Shown here in pieces: positions 33,393 through 39,745 of a stretch of DNA of 39,745 nt. The stretch's first letter is position 1, and each line of letters opens with the position of its first letter. The stretch spans positions 1 through 39,745 of the forward strand of contig NZ_MPZN01000030.1 in assembly GCF_002936985.1 (NCBI RefSeq), written 5' to 3'. The translations under genes and the position numbers were made by a program. A model generated the notes under the pieces. That model had not been told where the DNA came from. It did no database searches and saw only the letters and a list, made by a program, of their open reading frames with translations. This DNA comes from Microterricola pindariensis (GTDB taxonomy: Bacteria; Actinomycetota; Actinomycetes; Actinomycetales; Microbacteriaceae).

Positions 33393-34365
33393 CTCGGCGT
33401 GAGGTTTAGCGCTCGCACGCGGTGGAGGAAAAGTGTCAGCCCGCGGAGGAAAACGGATTTCCTAGTCCGCTGACTTCCGCGCCCTGCCGGGTTTCGCGAA
33501 CAGCCCACAGAAGGTAGTTCTAGGAACTACCGCCAGAATCGCCCTCGAGGAAGCTCCGGGGCGTTTTTGTGTTTCCGGAGCGGTTCTCGTATTTATTTCG
33601 GCCACGGGGGCGAATTCTGATCGGCGGCGGCGCCACTTTGGGCGGAGCGCTATTGGCTTTCACGCTCGCTGAAGTTGTCCGTGAGTTTTGGGGTTTGCCC
33701 TCTCGGGCGGTATCGGGTGCCGCGTGGCGGGGTATTTCCGCGGGGTTGCCCCCGCGTTCAGCCAGCTGCTCGCCAGCAAGGGGCTGTGATTGACAGATTG
33801 CCATCGAGACTCCACTTCGCGAATGAACACATACTGGGGTTGCCAGGAACTGGCTCAGCTGGATCGTCGCAAGAGTCTGGTGGAGATTGCGCTGTGATCC
33901 TGAACTTCATGGGGCACTCGGTATCGGGCTCCATGCCACGTGCCGCTGACCAAGCTCGCTATGCGCGCGCCGAAGTGGTCGTTTCTCCAGGCCGACAGCC
34001 TCCCCAGCTGGGAACGACGAGGCTCTATTGAGCCGCTTGGCTTGGCGAACTCGCCGCCGAGGCGCGGTGAGCCTGCAGTGCCTCGACTGACTGGACAGCG
34101 AACCCTGGATTCCTTCTCACTTGTGCGATCAGCTGATCAACCGATCAGCGGACAGGCGCAGCGAGCTGGGAGCGCATTCTGTCGGCCAGGCAGCAGACCG
34201 CGCGTGCTGTGGCGACGCACGTGGCGGCAGCGCCCCTCTCGTTGACCTCAATCCGACACGCCCAAACGCATGCCAAACCCCCATGTCGGCGGCACCCCAT
34301 ATGCTTCATGTGCCCCATTCTCACAGCTCAGTCACAGCTGACTCACAATTTTAAGGACTATCGAT
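33393..34365. other. Junction of elements 1 and 2: right end, att-like repeat B, left end; no gene
   Basis: 33442-33523 matches the element 2 right end (38104-38185) base by base with scattered changes. The att-like core follows at 33524-33578. Then comes sequence similar to the inner left end of element 1 (ctttcacgctcgctgaag at 33657-33674 against 17029-17046; the 25-nt identity at 33696-33720). From 33720 to 34350 I find no gene with a recognisable product. The transposase operon expected here by analogy with element 1 is absent. Confidence 0.55.
33489..33578. repeat. Internal att-like direct repeat (copy B) with right-end extension
   Basis: About 90 nt that match 38151-38241 at roughly 90%. 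It includes an 8-bp inverted repeat ggtagttc-tag-gaactacc (33514-33532), as in recombinase core sites, and the hairpin-like segment shared with copy A. In copy A only the right half (gaactac) of the inverted repeat remains. Confidence 0.7.
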
Positions 34366-34731
34366 TTGGCCAAGCAAACTCGCTTCACATTCGACGGCGG
34401 CGCTGGCACGTACCTCGGTACTGCACTCCTCGGTGCGCTCGTCACCATGGTTACTCTGGGCATCTGCTACCCATTCGCCTTGGTGCTCAAGGAACGGTGG
34501 CGAGCCAAGCACACTTTCATCGACGGGCAGCAGCTGGTTTTCACGGGCAGCGCGACTGGACTGTTCGGGCAGTGGATCAAGTGGTTCCTGCTCTCGGTGA
34601 TCACGCTCGGAATTTACCTCTTCTGGGTTGGGCCGAGGCTTCAGGCCTGGGTGACTGTGAACACTGAGTTCGCGTCGCCGGTCGCTCCGCTGCAGACGTG
34701 GGACCCGAGCCGGGCCGCTGTCGGCGTCTAA
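34366..34731 (+). CDS. DUF898-like small membrane protein
   Basis: A 121-residue protein with two hydrophobic helices (about 14-37 and 66-88), both carrying a TLGI(C/Y)YPF/TLGIYLFW motif, and the FxFDGGAGTYLGT opening typical of DUF898/YjgN proteins. That family normally has more helices, so this is a short form. The TTG start has AAGGA 8 nt upstream and no ATG is available at the conserved start. A strong terminator follows, so it is a single-gene unit. The function is unknown. Confidence 0.65.
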   Translation: MAKQTRFTFDGGAGTYLGTALLGALVTMVTLGICYPFALVLKERWRAKHTFIDGQQLVFTGSATGLFGQWIKWFLLSVITLGIYLFWVGPRLQAWVTVNTEFASPVAPLQTWDPSRAAVGV

Positions 34732-34742
34732 CTGCGCAGCTC

Positions 34743-34781
34743 GAAAACGCCTCGCCAGCACCACGATGGCGGGGCGTTTTC
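34743..34781 (+). terminator. Terminator after the DUF898-like gene
   Basis: A 15-bp stem with one G-U pair (34743-34757 with 34767-34781), an A-run on the 5' arm and tttt in the 3' arm. It can work in both directions. Confidence 0.85.
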
Positions 34782-36796
34782 TGTCGTCGCAGTCTTTTTC
34801 GGAGGAGGCGCTGTGTACTTGGCCCGCCGAGCGGTGATCGCCAGAGGGGGCCGCGAGTTGCTCGAACCATAGCGTGGCTAGCACCGGCGGGGACTGCGCG
34901 CGGATGGCCGAATCTGACATTCCCCGCTGTTTGCCTACAGGCTGGGATACGTGGAGCAGGCCGAAAACGGTGCCGCTGGCGCCCAGGAATGGCGCCAACA
35001 AGTGCGCTGGGGCTCTGTGGGGTCGCTTCGCGGGTGAGAGCTGCGGCTTCATCCCTGCCCGCCGGTTGACGTCCTGCGGTTCATGGCAGCGGATCCGGGC
35101 GCCGTGGTGCGTGACTCTGCTTCGGAAAACGCTCAGCGAGACGCGAGGGAGGGCGGTGAAATACCGGCTGGTGAACCGCGGACGAGCAGCAGGCGCCCGG
35201 TCCTGGTGTCGGCCGTCGTCAGCTCGGCTGTGCCTTTGCCACCCATCGCTACACTCATCTCACTCCCGTTGAACAATGGCTACTCATTCACCGTCGTGGA
35301 TTGGGAAGCGAGGCCTGTTACGCCGCACACCGTCAGCAGCGAAAGATCCGGGGTAACTCGAACCGATACCCAGATTTGCGGGATCGGCGATGACTATTGG
35401 AACTACTGGATCCACCTGTCGCTGGCTACAACTCCGTGTGCGCTGGACCGTCGTTCTCAACCAGTGCTCGGAAAACGTGCGCCAGCATGTCTGAGCTCGT
35501 AGAGGGGCTGAGGACAGCTACGCGTCCTGTGGTTGTGGGTGCACCACGGCTGGCACCGAGAGCGGCAAATGGGGTTGGCCATGACTTCGTCTCGAGCCTC
35601 AGCGGATGACCGTCTCTGACGCCAATGCCGTGCCGGAGATCACCCACGAGGAATACTGCCATTTTGAGTTCGCTCACGTCACGCTCGGGAATTGCCTCGG
35701 TCAGCCGAAGACTGAGTTCGAGTAGTCCTGATGAGAATCCCCGCCCACGGCGTGCCCGAGTTCGGACCGGTCCGGCGCCCGGAAATGCCGGTCGGAGGCT
35801 GCCCAGCCGGCATCCCCGGAATCTGACGCGGTCGCGCCCGAGGGAGCGGACCCACGAATCCGGAGGCCGTCGTGAGTGGCAGCGCTGCCCTAGCACGTGG
35901 CGATGTCTCGATCGCCTCGACTAGCCGTCGCCGCCGTTGCCGCACTCATGGCGTTACTTCTGACGTGATGCAGCAGGGGGCGCCTAGCGTTACGGCGAGT
36001 TCGAGCCGGCCCATACGCCTCCGGCCGTTGACCCCGCAACCGCGTGCAAATGCCTGATCGCAGTGCCGCGAGGTCTCGCTCAGCAAAAAGCTGCCGAGCC
36101 CGATTGCGTCGAGATCGGCGACAACAAGTGGGATTCCCAGAGCGACTTGGCTCGAGTTGGCACGTCCCCGGTGGCGGAGAGTCAGCCCGGCGGTGGGATC
36201 GCCTGGGACGAAGCGATCAATCATGCAGGCACGAGCCAGCGCGTGTGCGGCCCGCTTGCCGACGGCGGCATCTCGAACGACGATGTCGTCCTGAACCTTG
36301 TGCGCGATTACCCCGACCCGGCGCGATTCCAGATCGTGCTCATGGCCGCCGCCGGCGTGGAGCCCATCAGCACGGGGCGACGCTGCGCACGACTGCCGCC
36401 AGACCGCAATCGGACGGGAGTCGGACGATGCGGTAGTTGGCCGTCCGGGGAGAAACCCATGGTGACGGCGGGATCGTGGAGTCCTCGGGCGAGTGGGAGC
36501 GCCCAACTTGAATCGCGCGCTGCAGGTTGTGAGTGCTCGTGAGCCCCCGAACAGCAGCCACTTGTGTGATTCTTCACGATGGCACTCGCCGTGGATGCTA
36601 CGGCGCGGCGAACCCGCGCCTGAGACGCGGCGAGAGCCTGGCGGGAGGTTTCCACCTGCTCGTGGCCACGGAGTGTTCTCTGCCTTCGAGGCTAGAACAG
36701 GCCAATTGGGTGGGAGCGTGACCGGTTCGGGGGAGTGCCGGAGGCATCGCCGGTCTGAAAGTATGAGAAATTCAGCCCGAACGCCGATGGAGTTTT
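34782..36796. other. 2 kb without a convincing gene in element 2
   Basis: Several overlapping open frames exist on both strands (for example leftward 35426-35896 and 35946-36506, rightward 36063-36542). None has a recognised domain and none dominates in codon pattern. The leftward frames contain protein-like stretches (ELSLRLTEAIPERDV; GIPLVVADLDAIGLG), so remnants of broken genes are plausible. Confidence 0.5.
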
Positions 36797-37888
36797 ATGT
36801 CCGACCAGATGATCCCCGCCGGCTGGTACGCCGATCCGAACGATGCGTCGAAGCTTCGTTGGTGGGACGGTACGAACTGGCTGGACTATTTTGCACCCGC
36901 TGCTCCTCCGGCACCTGTTGTTGTGCGGCCGGTCGGACCCGCAGTGAACATCGCGGCACCGGTTCTCAGCGACCCTCCCGCGGCAGTCGAGGTTCTGGAT
37001 GCAGACCCTGCGCTGGATCCGCAGGTCTCGCCATCCTTTCTGAGCCACGCGAAGAACCTGACGACCGGTCTTCCGGGCCTGGCCGTCGGACCGCTGGCTG
37101 CAGGCGTAGCGATGGCGTCGGCGGCGCTCGGCGCCCAAGCAGAAAAGTCAAGCTCGGCAGTCGCTGTCGCGCCGGCTGTTCCGCCCGCAGCACCCGCCGA
37201 AATCGTCGCTATCGCGCCCTCGGCCCCCGCTGCGCCGGAGGCAATCCCAGCTTCGGCCCCAGCCCGCACACTCCTTGATCACGCTGCGGACCTCGTTGGT
37301 GACCACCGTGTTCAGGGCGGGGCGATGGGGGCTGCCGGTGCAGCTCTCGCAGCAGGGGGAGCTGCCTCCTTGATCCGGAAGGAGGGCGCAGGACGGAGAG
37401 CATCGAAGATATTCCTCATTGGGCTGATCATCTTTGTGGTCGGTGTCTTCGGGCTTATCGGCGGTATCTCCGAAGCGCTCACGGGGCCTTCCGAGGTGAC
37501 CACGAGTGGAGAGGTGACGAAGATCCAGTCGAAGCCCCTCGGCGGGTGCATCCCCACTGTCGAGTTTCAGGTTCAGGGGCAGACCTACACAACTCGTCCG
37601 AGCAAGTTCGAGACCTGCGTCTGGGAAGTTGGCGACACAACATCGGTCAGCTACACCGCCTCGTCTGGCGGAACAATCGCCCGCCTCGGAACGTCTACGT
37701 CGACAGCGTCGGCGATCCCGGGATCAATCATGCTGATGCTTGCGGGCCTCATCGTGTCGGCGTGGGCACTCATCCCCATCGCTATCCGCGCGGGGTCCAT
37801 AGTCGGGGGCGCCTACCTCATCCGTCAGGGTCTTCGCCGGTCGAAGACCCAGGCGGATGCGGCGAGCCCTGACCAGACAGCCGACTAA
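36797..37888 (+). CDS. DUF2510 domain membrane protein
   Basis: A 363-residue protein. Residues 8-32 (AGWYADPNDASKLRWWDG) are the DUF2510 motif, common at the N terminus of actinobacterial membrane proteins. A long Ala/Pro-rich linker (about 35-200) follows, then a membrane helix (about 204-225), a small extracytoplasmic beta domain with two cysteines (Cys251 and Cys274 region, DUF3592-like: GEVTKIQSKPLGG...FQVQGQTYTT), a second helix (about 313-333) and a charged tail. The two cysteines could form a disulfide. The ATG is preceded by GGAG at 5 nt. It stands alone in its neighbourhood and its role is unknown. Confidence 0.7.
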   Translation: MSDQMIPAGWYADPNDASKLRWWDGTNWLDYFAPAAPPAPVVVRPVGPAVNIAAPVLSDPPAAVEVLDADPALDPQVSPSFLSHAKNLTTGLPGLAVGPLAAGVAMASAALGAQAEKSSSAVAVAPAVPPAAPAEIVAIAPSAPAAPEAIPASAPARTLLDHAADLVGDHRVQGGAMGAAGAALAAGGAASLIRKEGAGRRASKIFLIGLIIFVVGVFGLIGGISEALTGPSEVTTSGEVTKIQSKPLGGCIPTVEFQVQGQTYTTRPSKFETCVWEVGDTTSVSYTASSGGTIARLGTSTSTASAIPGSIMLMLAGLIVSAWALIPIAIRAGSIVGGAYLIRQGLRRSKTQADAASPDQTAD

Positions 37889-38265
37889 CTTCGACGGGCC
37901 CCGCGCCAGTACGTCGCCGTCGTACCCCTCTGTGTCCGACTCGTCGTCGCCGTCGAAACTGCCGAAGGTTTGCTTGAGTCAGACGAACCAACAGCAGTTC
38001 CCTCCGATGCAGGTCGCACGTGAGCTGAAGCGCACGCCCGCGTTCGTGCTCTTTGTGGAACGCGAGGCCCGACATCCGACCGCCGAGGAGAGAACATGCT
38101 CGACGCGGAGAAGAGCGCATTTCGTAGTGGACATCGCTCCGCGAGTCGACGGGTTTCGCGAACAGCCCACAGAAGGTAGTTCCAGGAACTGCCGCCAGAA
38201 TCGCCCTCGAGGAAACTCGGGGGCGATTTTGTGCTTCCTGGGGGGATTCTGGCATCGGCGCAGCC
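37889..38265. other. Right end of element 2 and island/chromosome junction; no gene
   Basis: 37889-38103 holds no recognised gene. 38104-38185 is the right-end sequence shared with element 1 (33442-33523). The att-like copy C follows, and the core permease gene ends 24 nt further on. Confidence 0.6.
38186..38241. repeat. Island right-end direct repeat (att-like copy C)
   Basis: Matches copy A nearly exactly across the hairpin (38200-38227, loop gaaa) and the flanking agaatcgcc and gattttgtg. The sequence to its right shows no match to the inner left ends seen after copies A and B, as expected for chromosome. The hairpin may also terminate the leftward permease gene. Confidence 0.7.
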
Positions 38266-39745
38266 TCACCCGCTCGGCTCGGACGGCGGGTCAGACGACT
38301 CACGCTGGGCCAGCACTGCAGTGGCGACGTTGCCGTGGATATTGCCCGCGCCAATGCGATGGAGCACGCCGTCCCGTTCGAGCGTGGCACGGACGGTTGG
38401 TTTCAGGCGGGCCAGGCGCAGCGTGATGCCGGCATCCTGAGCGAGGTCGACGACATCACGCATCGTCGCAGCGCCCTGGGAGTCGATGAAGTTCATGCCC
38501 GCACAGTCGAGAACGATGCCGGTCAGGCCGGGGTGCGAGTGGATGACGTCGCGCAGCCTGTCCTCCAAGGCATCCGAGGTGGCGAAGAAGAGCCCGCCGT
38601 CCATCCGCAGCACAGCGACACCGGGGTCCAGCTCGTCCTCAGGATGCTCGCTCAGCTCGCGGAAGACGTCGGTCCTGGCCTTCCGGGCGAGGATCGGGAT
38701 GTGTGGGTGCGTGGCAACCCCGATCAGCCAGAGCAGCGACAGGCCGATGCCGATCAGCACGCCGGCCAGTACCCCGAAGGTGAGGGTGCCGGCGATGGCG
38801 GCGATGGCCACCCAGAAGTCGAAGGGCTGAACGCGGGCGAGGCGCCGCATCTCGGGGATGTTGATCATGCCCATGACGACGGCCTCGATGATCAGCGCGG
38901 CCAGGACCGGCTTGGGCAGCGCAGAGAACAGGGGGGCCAGCACGAGCAGCGTCAGGAGCACCATGACGCCGGAGGTGAGCGAGGCCAGCCCGGTGCGGGC
39001 GCCGGAGTGGTCGTTGAGCGAGCTCGCCGACAGGCTGGTGGAGACCGGCATGCCCTGGAACAGGCCCGCGCCGGTGTTCGCCAGCCCCTGCGCGACCGAT
39101 TCCTGGTCGATGTCGACCTGGTAGCCGTGCTTGGCGGCGAACGTGCGGGCGTCGCCGGCCGTCTGGGAGAACCCGATCAGCACCAGCGCGATGGCGGCGA
39201 TCGCCACGGTGCCCGCGTGATCCCACATCAGCCCGACATCCGGCAACGCCAAGGCGGGCAGGCCGCGCGGCACGTCCCCGACGAGCGCCACCCCGCGGTC
39301 GCCGAGCTGGAAGATCCAGGACGCGAGCAGACCGCCGACGACCAGCACCAGCGCGCCCGGCACCTGCGGGGCGATCCGCCTGAGCCCGAAGACGACGAGC
39401 AGCGAGATGCCGCCGACGATCGCGGTCGCCTGGTTCCACTCACCCGCCGTCCCCAGCCACGACCACAGTTCCTGGAACGAGTTGCTGCCGCTGGCCGGGC
39501 TGCCGGTGAGCTTGGGAAGCTCCCCGATGACGACATCGATCGCCGCCCCGAACAGGAACCCGGTCACCACGGCGCGGGAGAGGAACTGCGCAATCCAACC
39601 CATCTTAAGCACGGCCAGGAGCAGGAAGAGCACCCCGGATGCCAGAGTGATGCCCGCCACGAAGGAGGCGACGTCCACCTGCTCGGTGATGCCGGCGGCG
39701 ACCACCGAGCTGGCGGCCACGGCGGCCAGCCCCGAGCTCGGGCCC
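38266..39745 (-). CDS. SulP-family anion transporter with STAS domain (5' end outside window)
   Basis: The frame is open to the right edge, so the first membrane helices are missing. The rest shows a SulP (SLC26) transporter: many hydrophobic helices, conserved QGLANTGAGLFQGMPVSTSLS (start near 39060-39110 on the reverse strand), then a C-terminal cytoplasmic STAS domain with VLRMDGGLFFA and LDCAGMNFIDSQGA. Substrate (sulfate, bicarbonate or a dicarboxylate) cannot be told from sequence alone. Base composition returns to that of the left core region. It is the first chromosomal gene past the island, and its stop lies 24 nt from repeat copy C. Confidence 0.92.
   Translation of the reverse strand, partial: GPSSGLAAVAASSVVAAGITEQVDVASFVAGITLASGVLFLLLAVLKMGWIAQFLSRAVVTGFLFGAAIDVVIGELPKLTGSPASGSNSFQELWSWLGTAGEWNQATAIVGGISLLVVFGLRRIAPQVPGALVLVVGGLLASWIFQLGDRGVALVGDVPRGLPALALPDVGLMWDHAGTVAIAAIALVLIGFSQTAGDARTFAAKHGYQVDIDQESVAQGLANTGAGLFQGMPVSTSLSASSLNDHSGARTGLASLTSGVMVLLTLLVLAPLFSALPKPVLAALIIEAVVMGMINIPEMRRLARVQPFDFWVAIAAIAGTLTFGVLAGVLIGIGLSLLWLIGVATHPHIPILARKARTDVFRELSEHPEDELDPGVAVLRMDGGLFFATSDALEDRLRDVIHSHPGLTGIVLDCAGMNFIDSQGAATMRDVVDLAQDAGITLRLARLKPTVRATLERDGVLHRIGAGNIHGNVATAVLAQRESSDPPSEPSG

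Larger units (their letters stand above)
16894..33578. mobile_element. Integrated element 1: transposase/recombinase operon plus defence cargo
   Basis: Bounded by direct repeats A (16894-16950) and B (33524-33578). The left end carries a five-gene DDE/recombinase-like operon read towards the tRNA side. The cargo is type I restriction-modification, an mCpol module and CBASS. A 25-nt identical stretch (17064-17088 and 33696-33720) lies just inside the left ends of both tandem elements. Base composition is visibly more AT-rich than the flanks from about 24.1 to 25.3 kb and from 28.4 to 33.4 kb. The boundaries are inferred from the repeats; no empty site is available for comparison. Confidence 0.65.
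33524..38241. mobile_element. Integrated element 2: gene-poor, probably decayed relative of element 1
   Basis: It lies between repeat copies B and C. Left and right inner ends match those of element 1, but the DDE/recombinase operon is missing. Only a DUF898-like gene and a DUF2510-type gene are clear; the 2 kb between them shows no sound reading frame. It may be mobilised only with the help of element 1. Confidence 0.55.

Overview
The window comes from a high-GC actinobacterium, most likely of the Microbacteriaceae. It uses GTG/TTG starts and short 4-nt coupled overlaps. The left 16 kb keeps the actinobacterial gene order known from mycobacteria (Rv3202c to Rv3193c): adnA, adnB, a phosphotransferase-fold gene, nudC, a UvrD2-like helicase, a ThiF/TOMM-like gene, a zinc-metalloprotease-family gene, a PDZ/Lon-protease gene and a UPF0182 membrane protein. 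The first gene is cut by the left edge. A SulP-type permease is cut by the right edge. No taxon was tested by search.

Layout: 1-16.0 kb is core chromosome (DNA repair, NAD metabolism, envelope proteolysis). 16.0-16.5 kb is a gene-free stretch with two arrays of a 23-nt repeat. 16.6-16.9 kb carries two identical initiator tRNA-fMet genes. 16.9-38.24 kb is an accessory island, and 38.27 kb to the end returns to core sequence.

The island is bounded by diverged direct repeats that contain a terminator-like hairpin (16894-16950 and 38186-38241). A third copy lies inside (33524-33578). The sequences just inside the left ends match each other, and so do those just inside the right ends. This is what two related elements integrated in tandem would leave. 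Element 1 carries a tightly coupled leftward operon: two small beta-rich proteins, two tyrosine-recombinase-like proteins that lack catalytic residues, and a DDE transposase-like protein. A helicase-associated-domain gene is divergent to it. Element 2 is gene-poor and looks decayed, with a DUF898-like and a DUF2510-type membrane protein.

Element 1 is a defence island. It holds a complete type I restriction-modification operon (hsdM-hsdS-hsdR). Next is a two-gene module of a minimal CRISPR polymerase (mCpol) cyclase and a protein with two C-terminal membrane helices. Convergent to this is a two-gene CBASS of a CD-NTase and a Cap15-like 2TM-beta effector. mCpol plus membrane effector beside CBASS resembles the recently described Panoptes guard arrangement. 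The effector here has a different domain order from the N-terminal 2TM-beta type, so it may be a new variant. This module is the best candidate for an undescribed system; the DDE plus recombinase-like operon is second.
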